This document shows, piece after piece, positions 32,185-41,625 of a stretch of 64,000 bases of DNA. How positions within the stretch are numbered: position 1 is the first letter of the stretch; each line of letters opens with the position of its first letter. Both the position numbers and the translations under genes were made by a program. The stretch is from Bacillus sp. EB600 (GTDB taxonomy: Bacteria; Bacillota; Bacilli; Bacillales; Cytobacillaceae): positions 1 to 64,000 of the forward strand of contig NZ_JAEVLT010000011.1 in NCBI RefSeq assembly GCF_024494385.1, in the 5' to 3' direction. The notes beneath the pieces are model-generated. The model did not search any database and was not told the DNA's origin. It saw only the letters and a program-made list of their open reading frames with translations.

Positions 32185-32630
32185 AAGTAATTTTTTTAAA
32201 GGATGTTAAAGGTAAAGGCAAAAAAGGTGAAGTTAAAAATGTTGCTGATGGCTATGCTCATAACTTTTTAATTAAGCAAGGTTTGGCAGTTGAGGCAAAT
32301 CAATCAAGTATAAGTGTCCTCTCCGCCCAGCAGAAAAAAGAAGAAAAAGCAGCAGCTGAAGAGTTGGCTGAAGCAAAAAGATTAAAAGAAGCATTGGAAA
32401 AGGTAACTGTGGAGTTGACGGCAAAAGCCGGTGAGGGCGGACGCTTATTTGGATCGATTACTACGAAGCAAATATCAGAGGAACTTCAGAAAAAACATGG
32501 GATTAAAGTTGATAAACGAAAAATGGACTTGGAGGATGCAATTCGCACTCTTGGCCATACAAAAGTACCTGTTAAGCTTTACCATGAAGTTACAGCCGTT
32601 TTGGATGTTCATGTCAAAGAAGGAAACTAA
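32181..32630 (+). CDS. rplI: 50S ribosomal protein L9
   Basis: A 149-aa elongated protein with an N-terminal RNA-binding domain ([20 protein letters not shown]), a long connecting helix rich in Lys/Glu/Ala and a C-terminal domain ([12 protein letters not shown]). GGAGG sits inside the end of gdpP, so L9 is translated from the gdpP message. Confidence 0.98.
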   Translation: MKVIFLKDVKGKGKKGEVKNVADGYAHNFLIKQGLAVEANQSSISVLSAQQKKEEKAAAEELAEAKRLKEALEKVTVELTAKAGEGGRLFGSITTKQISEELQKKHGIKVDKRKMDLEDAIRTLGHTKVPVKLYHEVTAVLDVHVKEGN

Positions 32631-32679
32631 TTTTTGTCGTTCACTTTAACAATAAACGTGATAGAATAGAAAAGGTAAA

Positions 32680-32715
32680 ATGTGATCGGTACTAACTGGT
32701 CACTTTTTCTCTTTT
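32680..32715 (+). terminator. Probable terminator after rplI
   Basis: GTGATCGGT and ACTGGTCAC form an imperfect stem followed by TTTTTCTCTTTT. A scrap resembling the interspersed repeat (GGAAAAGTGGCGGAGCG) lies next to it at 32719. Confidence 0.65.
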
Positions 32716-32875
32716 CCAAGGAAAAGTGGCGGAGCGCGCACTAGGTATACAGCTGATCGTAGAGTACAGTGTATAAAAGCTTTGTTCAAACCACTTGTTT
32801 GGATTAGCTTCGCTCACACCGCCTTTATTTATTTGATTATAAATGATTCCTCTTAGAATAGGAGGTTACTACTAT

Positions 32876-34243
32876 ATGAGTGATTTATTTGCAGATCGGA
32901 TTCCCCCACAAAATATTGAAGCAGAACAGGCCGTTTTAGGTGCCATCTTTCTTGAACCATCTTCCTTGACATTGGCTTCCGAAATTTTAATTCCCGAAGA
33001 CTTTTACCGTGCTGCCCATCAAAAAATATTTAATGTCATGCTAAAATTAAACGATGAGGGCAAAGCCGTTGACTTAATTACTGTTACCGAAGAGCTGGCA
33101 GCTACCAAGCTGCTGGAGGATACTGGCGGTGTCAGTTATTTAAGTGAGCTTGCTGCCTCTGTTCCTACAGCTGCAAATATTGAATATTATGCTAGAATCG
33201 TAGAAGAAAAATCATTACTGCGCCGTTTAATTCGAACGGCAACGAGCATAGCCCAAGATGGCTATACCCGTGAGGATGAAGTAGAAACATTGTTAAGCGA
33301 AGCAGAGAAAAACATTATGGAAGTAGCATCGCGAAAAAATGCGGGTGCCTTCCATAATATTAAAGATGTACTTGTCCGGACTTATGACAATATTGAATTA
33401 ATGCATACCCGTGTCGGTGATATTACCGGGATTGCGACTGGATTTACCGAGCTCGATAAAATCACAGCAGGATTCCAGCGCAATGATTTAATTATTGTTG
33501 GTGCCCGTCCTTCTGTTGGTAAAACAGCCTTTGCGTTGAATATTTCCCAAAATGTTGCGACAAAGACAGGTGAAAATGTCGCGATTTTCAGTCTTGAAAT
33601 GGGTGCGGAACAATTAGTGATGCGGATGCTGTGTGCGGAAGGAAACATCGATGCCCAAAGACTCCGGACGGGCTCGCTGACAGATGAAGATTGGGGCAAG
33701 CTGACAATGGCCATGGGAAGTCTTTCAAATGCGGGGATTTTTATTGACGATACTCCTGGAATCAGGGTAAGTGAAATCCGTGCCAAAAGCCGGCGTTTAA
33801 AGCAAGAGCAAGGCGGGTTAGGAATGATCTTAATTGATTATTTGCAGCTGGTCCAAGGCAGTGGCCGGTCCGGTGAGAACCGTCAGCAGGAGGTTTCAGA
33901 AATTTCCCGTTCATTAAAAGCCTTAGCTCGTGAATTGGAAGTGCCTGTTATTGCCCTTTCCCAGCTTTCCCGTGGTGTCGAGCAGCGGCAGGATAAGCGG
34001 CCAATGATGTCCGATATTCGTGAATCAGGTAGTATTGAGCAGGATGCCGATATTGTTGCCTTCCTCTATCGGGATGATTACTATGATAAAGAATCAGAAA
34101 ACAAAAATATCATCGAAATAATTATCGCCAAACAGCGTAATGGTCCGACTGGAACGGTCTCGCTTGCTTTTATAAAGGAATATAATAAATTTGTAAACCT
34201 AGAAAGACGTTTTGATGACTCAGCTATGCCTCCAGGCGCATAG
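32876..34243 (+). CDS. dnaC: Replicative DNA helicase DnaC (DnaB family)
   Basis: A 455-aa hexameric helicase that unwinds DNA at the fork (B. subtilis DnaC, E. coli DnaB). The N-terminal primase-interacting domain contains ADRIPPQNIEAEQAVLGAIF. The RecA-like C-terminal domain contains Walker A GARPSVGKTAFALN, Walker B LILIDYLQLV and the QLSRGVEQR loop. The ATG at 32876 has GGAGG upstream; the open frame extends 11 codons earlier. Confidence 0.98.
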   Translation: MSDLFADRIPPQNIEAEQAVLGAIFLEPSSLTLASEILIPEDFYRAAHQKIFNVMLKLNDEGKAVDLITVTEELAATKLLEDTGGVSYLSELAASVPTAANIEYYARIVEEKSLLRRLIRTATSIAQDGYTREDEVETLLSEAEKNIMEVASRKNAGAFHNIKDVLVRTYDNIELMHTRVGDITGIATGFTELDKITAGFQRNDLIIVGARPSVGKTAFALNISQNVATKTGENVAIFSLEMGAEQLVMRMLCAEGNIDAQRLRTGSLTDEDWGKLTMAMGSLSNAGIFIDDTPGIRVSEIRAKSRRLKQEQGGLGMILIDYLQLVQGSGRSGENRQQEVSEISRSLKALARELEVPVIALSQLSRGVEQRQDKRPMMSDIRESGSIEQDADIVAFLYRDDYYDKESENKNIIEIIIAKQRNGPTGTVSLAFIKEYNKFVNLERRFDDSAMPPGA

Positions 34244-34323
34244 AAAAGCGGAAGCGAATCGATGTTGACTTATCGTAGGGAAGTGGGCGAAGTACACTAG
34301 TCGCTTGGCGATGGAGCTAGACA
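34241..34323 (+). repeat. Interspersed intergenic repeat, copy lacking the middle
   Basis: It begins AGAAAAGCGGAAGCGAATCG right at the dnaC stop and continues TGTTGACTTATCGTAGGG, GGCGAAGTACACTAGTCGCT and GAGCTAGACAG. It lacks the left third found at 24290-24350. Confidence 0.8.
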
Positions 34324-34402
34324 GTTATCTAAGTTCAAAGTTATTAATTAGAGGGTTAGCCAGATAGATGGTTAATCCTTTTTGCTATATTACTATATTC
34401 TA

Positions 34403-34448
34403 TTTTACGAACATAATTTAATAGCTTAATATAAATTGTTCGTGTTTT
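34403..34448. promoter_or_regulatory. Probable PurR operator (paired PurBoxes) for purA
   Basis: TTTTACGAACATA (34403-34415) and, inverted, AAACACGAACAAT (34435-34447) carry the CGAAC core of PurBoxes facing each other just upstream of the purA promoter. B. subtilis purA is controlled by PurR through such a pair. Each box has two or three mismatches to consensus. Confidence 0.6.
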
Positions 34449-34449
34449 A

Positions 34450-34479
34450 TTGACTTTACTACAGTAAAATTGGTAAACT
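34450..34479 (+). promoter_or_regulatory. purA promoter
   Basis: -35 TTGACT (34450-34455) and -10 TAAACT (34474-34479) have an 18-bp spacer and lie directly after the paired PurBoxes. Confidence 0.7.
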
Positions 34480-34537
34480 GATTCTGGGTTAAAAATTGAT
34501 ATTGAGATGTGTTTTAATAAATTCGGAGGTGCTCTAA

Positions 34538-35827
<1,290 letters not shown>

Positions 35828-35844
35828 GGATTTCGGAAAACCAA

Positions 35845-35865
35845 TGCCCTCCTTTTTGGAGGGCA
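35845..35865. other. Hairpin after purA
   Basis: TGCCCTCC and GGAGGGCA enclose a 5-nt T loop, a perfect 8-bp stem 18 bp after the purA stop. No T run follows, so it may be a weak terminator or an mRNA-stabilising hairpin. Confidence 0.55.
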
Positions 35866-35914
35866 CTGAAAAAGTCTTCTTAAATGTAAGGGTTCTTTTA
35901 ACCTTGTCTGTTGA

Positions 35915-36112
35915 TTTGCGCTCCAGGCGCTTCGCTTTCCGCGGGCGGTCCGGGGAGCCTCCTCGGCGCTATCGCGCCTGTGGGGTCTCCCCTGCCCCGT
36001 ATTCCCGCAGGACATTGGATTACATCCTTGAATCCGCCCACGCACGAAGGAAATGCGTTAGCATTTCCGAGGAGTCTTCGCGCCTTCCGCTCCAATCAAC
36101 AGGGTGGTAAAA
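35915..36112. repeat. GC-rich interspersed repeat, second family
   Basis: About 200 bp of markedly higher GC than its surroundings begin TGCGCTCCAGGCGCTTCGCT and end TCGCGCCTTCCGCTCCAATC. They contain several short inverted GC runs. Overlapping frames on both strands reflect base composition, not genes. It lies in the long purA-tRNA gap. Confidence 0.7.
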
Positions 36113-36142
36113 TCATTAATTGGAGCTTTAACATAGTTCATG

Positions 36143-36188
36143 AAAAAAAGGTATAATACCCTATTATTGAGGGAATTATACCTTTTTT
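36143..36188. terminator. Bidirectional terminator before the tRNA cluster
   Basis: AAAAAAAGGTATAAT pairs with ATTATACCTTTTTTT, with an inner CCCT/AGGG stem. The A and T tails suit termination from either side. Confidence 0.85.
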
Positions 36189-36265
36189 TCTGTATAATTA
36201 GAGTATCAATTACAAACGGTGAGTTAATTAATTTTATAATTTTATAAAAAGTTTTAAAAAAGGTA

Positions 36266-36295
36266 TTGCACACTATTAGATACTTATGGTAATAT
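36266..36295 (+). promoter_or_regulatory. tRNA cluster promoter
   Basis: -35 TTGCAC (36266-36271) and -10 TAATAT (36290-36295) have an 18-bp spacer and lie about 60 bp upstream of tRNA-Lys. Confidence 0.6.
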
Positions 36296-36358
36296 TAAAA
36301 ACGTCGTCAAGGACAAGACGAAATTGGTACAAGAACCAATCTGTTCCACTTATATTAT

Positions 36359-36431
36359 GTGCCATTAGCTCAGTCGGTAGAGCATCTGACTTTTAATCAG
36401 AGGGTCGAAGGTTCAAGTCCTTCATGGCACA
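36359..36431 (+). tRNA. tRNA-Lys (TTT)
   Basis: 73 nt with acceptor pairs GTGCCAT/ATGGCAC, anticodon loop CTTTTAA and T loop TTCAAGT. CCA is not encoded (TCA follows the discriminator A). It is the first gene of the Lys-Glu-Asp-Phe cluster, as in B. subtilis trnY. Confidence 0.96.
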
Positions 36432-36452
36432 TCACCATTTACTTTTTTAAAT

Positions 36453-36524
36453 GGCCCCTTGGTCAAGCGGTTAAGACACCTCCCTTTCACGGAGGTAACA
36501 CGAGTTCGAATCTCGTAGGGGTCA
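36453..36524 (+). tRNA. tRNA-Glu (TTC)
   Basis: 72 nt with acceptor GGCCCCT/AGGGGTC (one G-U), anticodon loop CTTTCAC and T arm CGAGTTCGAATCTCG. CCA is not encoded. Confidence 0.96.
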
Positions 36525-36602
36525 TCGGCATTAGGTTGGTCGGTAAGTGACTGGCAAGGACGGTTATCTTGCTGACTACCTTATTATAAAAATAAATTTA
36601 TT

Positions 36603-36679
36603 GGTCCGGTAGTTCAGCTGGTTAGAATGCCTGCCTGTCACGCAGGAGGTCGCGGGTTCGAGTCCCGTCCGGACCGCCA
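36603..36679 (+). tRNA. tRNA-Asp (GTC)
   Basis: 77 nt including an encoded CCA. Acceptor GGTCCGG/CCGGACC, anticodon loop CTGTCAC, T arm CGGGTTCGAGTCCCG. It is the only tRNA in this cluster with a genomic CCA. Confidence 0.97.
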
Positions 36680-36694
36680 CTTTCATTTTAATAT

Positions 36695-36793
36695 GGCTCG
36701 GTAGCTCAGTCGGTAGAGCATGTTGCTCACTCCATCGATTAGACTTCTGCAGCAACATGCGAGAAAGATCGCGAGATCTATTGAGCAAAGGAC
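36695..36793 (+). pseudogene. Broken tRNA-Phe copy
   Basis: GGCTCGGTAGCTCAGTCGGT and AGAGCA (36695-36720) repeat the first 26 nt of the tRNA-Phe that follows. The copy is interrupted by 62 bases (36721-36782). It resumes with GAGCAAAGGAC (36783-36793) before ending, with no anticodon loop or 3' half. GAGCA flanks the interruption on both sides, like a 5-bp target duplication. GCATGTTGCT/AGCAACATGC forms a stem across the left edge. Confidence 0.8.
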
Positions 36794-36829
36794 ACACGAA
36801 ATAAAAGATTAGTGAATCATTTTAATTAT

Positions 36830-36902
36830 GGCTCGGTAGCTCAGTCGGTAGAGCAAAGGACTGAAAATCCTTGTGTCGGCGGTTCGATTCCGTCCCGCGC
36901 CA
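36830..36902 (+). tRNA. tRNA-Phe (GAA), acceptor mismatch
   Basis: 73 nt with anticodon loop CTGAAAA, D arm GCTCAGTCGGTAGAGC and T arm CGGTTCGATTCCG. The acceptor GGCTCGG faces CCGCGCC, so base 4 (T) opposes C at 69. In the usual Bacillus tRNA-Phe the 3' strand is CCGAGCC, giving a T-A pair. CCA is not encoded (ATCT follows). Aminoacylation identity should be Phe, but stability may be reduced. Confidence 0.9.
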
Positions 36903-36909
36903 TCTAAAA

Positions 36910-36943
36910 AGAGAACTTGCATTTGCAGGTTCTCTTTCTTTTT
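36910..36943 (+). terminator. Terminator after the tRNA cluster
   Basis: AGAGAAC/GTTCTCT and TTGC/GCAG form a two-part stem followed by TTCTTTTT, 8 bp after tRNA-Phe. Confidence 0.88.
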
Positions 36944-36950
36944 GAGCAAG

Positions 36951-37161
36951 CGTAATAAAAATGTAATAGTACGCCCTTTATTTAACAAGTGAATGCAACA
37001 ATTGTCATTTTTTGTAGAACTAAATCTATTATCCTTAAAAACTGATATATATGGGTTTGACAACACAAAATCACCCAAATGAAAAAATCCTCCCTAAAAT
37101 AATACCCAGAAAATATACAATAAATGTAGTAAAATGTCAGTTTTTATACATTTATATTACA
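36951..37161. promoter_or_regulatory. Two WalR-like boxes upstream of the M23 hydrolase
   Basis: CGTAAT-N5-TGTAAT at 36951-36967 (plus strand) and TGTAAT-N5-TGTATA at 37145-37161 (minus strand) each match the WalR consensus TGTWAH-N5-TGTWAH at 11 of 12 positions. Cell-wall hydrolases are the main WalR targets, and walR lies 2 kb away. The remaining 36944-37280 sequence is AT-rich with no gene seen. Confidence 0.5.
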
Positions 37162-37280
37162 TTATCTAAACATTGACTAATTCTATATCAAAATATGGTA
37201 AAGTAAAAAAGCCAAATAAAACGCTTTATAAAGAATACTATTTTTTGAGATTTGTTTCCGTAATATAGGGAGGATACGTA

Positions 37281-38750
37281 ATGAAGTTTTTGAAACAAAG
37301 ATTGTCCCATCTTGCGGACAAAGGAAAAAAATTAATGAATTCCCCAATAAAAAAATCTGTTATTACAACCGTAGTTATTGCAGCGTTTGCTTTCCATACT
37401 AATCCAATTGCCTTCGCAGATAATTCAAATCTTTCAACTGTGTACCATGTTTATTTAAATAATACATATCTAGGCACAGTCTCCAAAAAAAGCACTGTTG
37501 AAAAGGCAGTTGCAAAAAAAATTGAAACAATGGGTCAATCCTATAAAGATATCAATCTCCAACTTGGTTCAAATATTATATACATACCTGAACAAGTATT
37601 TCATCCAACAGCTGAAAATGAAAAAACGATTAATTATCTTGAAAACGCTATTGAGGTTAAAGCGGAAGCAGCCGCTATTATGATTGATGGAAAGCCTGTT
37701 GTTTATTTAGGAAATAAAAGCACCGCACAAGATGTAATCAAAAAACTCAAACTTCAGTATGTTAATGAAGATCAGTTAAATGAATATGAAGCTAGAAGTA
37801 CAACAACTGCTTTGCCTCCGCTAGGAGAAAATGAAACACGCATCCTTGATATCAATTTATCAACTAATGCTACAATTGAAGAAGCAAAAGCTGCTCCAGA
37901 TCAAATCTTGCCGCTTGATCAGGCTGTGAGTTTTTTACAAAGAGGAACATTGGAAGAAACAAAATACGTGGTTAAGGCTGGCGATGTGCTTGGCTCAATA
38001 GCCAGCGAACATCAGTTGAAAATAGCTGATTTACTCACTTTAAACTCTGGATTAACAGAGAACTCTGTCTTAAAACCTGGTCAAGAGTTAAATATAACCG
38101 TTCCAAAGCCATTTGTTAAAGTTGTCATTAAAAAGGAAGTCAGTCAGCATGAGGTAATACCATACCAAACAGAAGAAACAACAGATTCAACAATGGCAAA
38201 TGGGGAATCAAAGGTTAGTCAAGAGGGTAAGGATGGTCTTCAAAATACCACCTTGAATGTTACTGAGGAAAACGGGATTACCATTAATAAAGAAGTTACA
38301 AAACAAGATATTATCAGCCAGCCAATTAACCAAATTGTCGTCAAAGGAACGAAAGTCATTCCATCCCGTGGTGAAGGCAGTTTTGCCTGGCCTGCTGTGG
38401 GCGGTTATGTTTCGAGTAAAATGGGGTACCGCTGGGGTAAGATGCATAAGGGAATCGATATCGCAAGGCCAAGCAATTCAACTATTAAGGCCGCTGACAA
38501 TGGTGTTATCGTATCTGCAGGCTGGGATAACGGCGGTTATGGGAATAAAATCGTGATTGACCACCAAAATGGGTACCGGACAGTATATGCCCACCTTTCT
38601 TCAATTGGAGTTTCGGCCGGCCAAAACGTGGCAAAGGGAACTGCAATCGGTGTAATGGGTGCAACAGGCGATGCAACAGGTGTTCACCTGCACTTTGAAG
38701 TGTACAAAAATGGTGCACTTGCAGATCCGTTAGCATATATAAAAAGATAG
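37281..38750 (+). CDS. Secreted LysM-G5-M23 peptidoglycan endopeptidase
   Basis: A 489-aa wall hydrolase. The N-terminal basic stretch and hydrophobic segment at residues 24-47 suggest a signal peptide or anchor. LysM occupies about 227-274 (YVVKAGDVLGSIASEHQL), G5 about 278-358, and the M23 metallopeptidase domain runs from 365 to the end. Zinc ligands are His389 and Asp393 in HKGIDIA and the HLH pair at 469-471. M23 enzymes cut peptide cross-bridges. AGGGAGG precedes the ATG. Its position between tRNAs and walR, plus WalR-like boxes upstream, suggests WalRK control. Confidence 0.93.
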   Translation: MKFLKQRLSHLADKGKKLMNSPIKKSVITTVVIAAFAFHTNPIAFADNSNLSTVYHVYLNNTYLGTVSKKSTVEKAVAKKIETMGQSYKDINLQLGSNIIYIPEQVFHPTAENEKTINYLENAIEVKAEAAAIMIDGKPVVYLGNKSTAQDVIKKLKLQYVNEDQLNEYEARSTTTALPPLGENETRILDINLSTNATIEEAKAAPDQILPLDQAVSFLQRGTLEETKYVVKAGDVLGSIASEHQLKIADLLTLNSGLTENSVLKPGQELNITVPKPFVKVVIKKEVSQHEVIPYQTEETTDSTMANGESKVSQEGKDGLQNTTLNVTEENGITINKEVTKQDIISQPINQIVVKGTKVIPSRGEGSFAWPAVGGYVSSKMGYRWGKMHKGIDIARPSNSTIKAADNGVIVSAGWDNGGYGNKIVIDHQNGYRTVYAHLSSIGVSAGQNVAKGTAIGVMGATGDATGVHLHFEVYKNGALADPLAYIKR

Positions 38751-38875
38751 TAAAAACACAAGTCTCTAGATCTGCTAGAGGCTTTTCTGGTTTTCTAAAT
38801 GTTGGCAATTATATCGCCAAATGTTTCTAAAAGGTGAATTACACCTTATAACATGGTAAAGTTAGATAGAGTGAA

Positions 38876-38935
38876 AAGAAAAGTGAAAGAGCCTGTATAG
38901 TCGAATTCACTAGTCACTGTGCGTTTGCTGGCTAA
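38876..38935 (+). repeat. Interspersed intergenic repeat, degraded copy
   Basis: AGAAAAGTGAAAGAGCCTGT followed by ATTCACTAGTCACTGTGCG and GCTGGCTA matches the ends of the repeat family with the centre deleted. Confidence 0.5.
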
Positions 38936-38947
38936 ATGTGATGCCCC

Positions 38948-38986
38948 CACATGGCGGTGCTAACGTCGGCACTAGCACGCCATGTG
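38948..38986. repeat. Inverted repeat upstream of walR
   Basis: CACATGGCG-G-TGCTA (38948-38962) pairs with TAGCA-CGCCATGTG (38973-38986). It is a 14-bp stem with one bulged G and no T run. Confidence 0.6.
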
Positions 38987-39084
38987 ATTCGAAGCTAAAG
39001 TAATCAAATTTTTAAAGACATATTTTTTAGTAAAAACAGAAACGCTCGGTTAATAGATATTTTTTTTGAAAAGGAGCAGTGGAT

Positions 39085-39795
39085 ATGGAGAAAAAGGTTC
39101 TTGTCGTAGATGATGAAAAACCGATTGCAGATATTCTGCAGTTTAACTTAAAAAAAGAGGGCTTCGAAGTTTATTGTGCCTATGATGGAAACGAAGCGCT
39201 TAGCATGGTCGAGGAAATTCAGCCTGATATTATTTTGCTCGATATCATGCTTCCACTAACGGATGGAATGGAAGTTTGCCGTGAAGTTCGTAAAAAATAT
39301 GATATGCCAATTATAATGCTGACAGCAAAGGACTCTGAAATTGATAAAGTCTTGGGTCTTGAACTGGGGGCGGATGATTACGTCACAAAGCCTTTTAGCA
39401 CAAGGGAATTAATTGCCAGGGTGAAAGCCAATTTACGGCGCCATCAATCACTTACAGCTCCTGCTGCTACAGAAGAAGAATCGAATGAAATTGAAATAGG
39501 TTCACTTGTGATCCATCCGGATGCATATATTGTTTCAAAACGCGGTGAAACAATTGAATTAACTCACCGTGAATTTGAGTTGCTTCATTATCTTGCCAAG
39601 CATATTGGACAAGTCATGACAAGGGAACACTTACTGCAAACGGTTTGGGGATACGATTACTTCGGTGATGTCCGAACGGTAGATGTTACAGTCAGAAGAC
39701 TCCGTGAAAAAATCGAGGACAGTCCCAGCCATCCAACTTGGATCGTAACCCGAAGGGGAGTTGGTTACTATTTGCGGAATCCTGAACAGGAGTAA
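39085..39795 (+). CDS. walR: Essential response regulator WalR (YycF)
   Basis: A 236-aa OmpR-family regulator controlling cell-wall hydrolases. The receiver domain has the phospho-acceptor Asp in LLDIMLP and the conserved Lys in YVTKPFS. The C-terminal winged helix contains [20 protein letters not shown] and RRGVGYYLR. The ATG at 39085 has GGAG 8 nt upstream; a GTG two codons earlier is too close to the ribosome-binding site. It heads walRKHIJ. Confidence 0.99.
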   Translation: MEKKVLVVDDEKPIADILQFNLKKEGFEVYCAYDGNEALSMVEEIQPDIILLDIMLPLTDGMEVCREVRKKYDMPIIMLTAKDSEIDKVLGLELGADDYVTKPFSTRELIARVKANLRRHQSLTAPAATEEESNEIEIGSLVIHPDAYIVSKRGETIELTHREFELLHYLAKHIGQVMTREHLLQTVWGYDYFGDVRTVDVTVRRLREKIEDSPSHPTWIVTRRGVGYYLRNPEQE

Positions 39796-39801
39796 TCCCT
39801 T

Positions 39802-41625
39802 ATGAGAAGGGTTGGCTTCTTTCAATCTATACATGTTAAATTTGTGATCATTTACGTATTGCTTATTTTGGTTGCTATGCAAATTATTGGCGTTTACTTT
39901 GTCAAACAGCTGCAGTCAACCTTAACGACAAACTTTGAGACATCGATAAAAGAACGGGTCAATTTACTTGCTTATAACGCCGTAGAACAAATGGAGAAGG
40001 AAAGAACACCGCAGGACCCGACCCTTGAGGAGGATATTAAAAAAGTTCTTCGCGACTTTTCAGCTGTTGATATTTCCGAAGTACGGATCATTGACCGGTC
40101 GCTAAAGATTTTGGGAACATCGGATCCAAACAATCAGGGAGTTGTTGGTCAAAGAACAACAGGACTAAGAATCAAACGTTCACTCTTGTTGGAGGAAGAT
40201 CAAAGTAATATTTTAATTGACCCGCAAACAGGACACCGAATTTGGGTGTTATCATCGCCAATTAAATCTGGTAAAAAGGTGATTGGATCTATTTACCTTG
40301 TTGCAAAAATTGAAAATGTGTTTGCCCAGATGAATACAGTTAATAAGATTTTTGCTACTGGAACGGGCATTGCCTTATCCATTACAGCCTTATTAGGTAT
40401 TTTATTAGCGAAAACAATCACTAGGCCAATATCAGATATGAGGAAGCAAGCTTTGGCAATGACAAAAGGAAACTTTTCTCGAAAGGTTAAAGTATACGGC
40501 TATGATGAAATTGGAACATTGGCCATTTCCTTTAATAATTTGACGAAGAAGCTCCAGGAAGCCCAAGCAATGACAGAAGGGGAAAGAAGAAAGCTCTCCT
40601 CTGTTTTGTCCTATATGACAGATGGAGTTATTGCTACTGACCGGAAGGGGCGCGTCATTTTAATCAATGACCCAGCGTTAGAAATGCTGGATGTTTCACG
40701 TGAAACAGTTCTTACTCAGCCAATTGTCACTTTGCTAGGATTGAGTGACACGTTTACCTTTGAAGAATTAATAGAGGTTAATGATTCGCTTATTTTGGAT
40801 TACAGTACAAAAAATAAGCCCTATATTCTACGCGCTAATCTTTCTGTTATCCAAAAGGAAACTGGTTTTGTGAATGGTTTAATTACCGTGCTTCACGATA
40901 TTACTGAGCAGGAAAAGATCAATATGGAAAGACGGGAATTTGTTGCAAATGTATCGCATGAACTGAGGACCCCTTTAACAACGATGAGAAGTTATTTAGA
41001 GGCCTTAGAAGATGGTGCGTGGAAAGATGAAGAAATTGCTCCTAATTTTTTAGAAGTAACCCGTAATGAAACAGAGCGAATGATTCGCCTTGTGAATGAC
41101 CTCCTCCAGCTTTCAAAAATGGATAGCCCTGATTACAAGCTCTCAAAAGAATGGGTTAACTTTGTGAAATTTTTCGATCGGATTATCGATCGATTTGAAA
41201 TGACGAAGGAGCAGCATGTTACCTTTAAAAGAAATCTTCCGGATGAGGCAATTTTTCTTGAAATTGATGAAGATAAATTAACACAGGTTCTTGATAACAT
41301 TATTTCGAATGCAATGAAATACTCGCCTGAAGGCGGTCAAATTACATTTTCGATTAAACAAGAAGATGATCAAATTATTGTCAGTGTCAGAGATCAGGGA
41401 ATGGGAATTCCAAAAGAGAATGTAGGAAAGATTTTTGAACGTTTTTATCGCGTAGATAAGGCAAGATCAAGAAAATTAGGCGGAACAGGCTTAGGACTTG
41501 CGATTGCGAAAGAAATGGTCCAGGCACATGGCGGAAACATTTGGGCAAAGAGTGAAGAAGGAAAGGGAACAGAAATTTTATTTTCTCTTCCGTATGAGCC
41601 TACTGAAGAGGATGAATGGGCATGA
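39802..41625 (+). CDS. walK: Sensor histidine kinase WalK (YycG)
   Basis: A 607-aa membrane kinase that phosphorylates WalR and senses cell-wall growth. A transmembrane helix near residues 10-32, an extracellular PAS-like domain and a second helix around 185-205 are followed by HAMP, a cytoplasmic PAS, HisKA with the phospho-His in VSHELRTPLTT, and an ATPase domain (NAMKYSPEGG, DQGMGIPKEN, GTGLGLAIAKEM). The reading frame contains a perfect parS at 40692. The 3' end overlaps walH by 10 bases. Confidence 0.99.
   Translation: MRRVGFFQSIHVKFVIIYVLLILVAMQIIGVYFVKQLQSTLTTNFETSIKERVNLLAYNAVEQMEKERTPQDPTLEEDIKKVLRDFSAVDISEVRIIDRSLKILGTSDPNNQGVVGQRTTGLRIKRSLLLEEDQSNILIDPQTGHRIWVLSSPIKSGKKVIGSIYLVAKIENVFAQMNTVNKIFATGTGIALSITALLGILLAKTITRPISDMRKQALAMTKGNFSRKVKVYGYDEIGTLAISFNNLTKKLQEAQAMTEGERRKLSSVLSYMTDGVIATDRKGRVILINDPALEMLDVSRETVLTQPIVTLLGLSDTFTFEELIEVNDSLILDYSTKNKPYILRANLSVIQKETGFVNGLITVLHDITEQEKINMERREFVANVSHELRTPLTTMRSYLEALEDGAWKDEEIAPNFLEVTRNETERMIRLVNDLLQLSKMDSPDYKLSKEWVNFVKFFDRIIDRFEMTKEQHVTFKRNLPDEAIFLEIDEDKLTQVLDNIISNAMKYSPEGGQITFSIKQEDDQIIVSVRDQGMGIPKENVGKIFERFYRVDKARSRKLGGTGLGLAIAKEMVQAHGGNIWAKSEEGKGTEILFSLPYEPTEEDEWA
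40692..40707. other. parS: parS site within walK
   Basis: TGTTTCACGTGAAACA is a perfect parS, encoding part of DVSRETV in WalK. It lies about 20 kb from the spo0J parS, consistent with several origin-proximal Spo0J loading sites. Confidence 0.95.

Noticed and set aside
33382..33786. 134-codon minus-strand frame inside dnaC
   Set aside because: It is antisense to the helicase core, with no start signal or recognisable domain.
36359..37078. Open frames across the tRNA cluster
   Set aside because: They are translated tRNA sequence and its complement, a common source of false protein calls.
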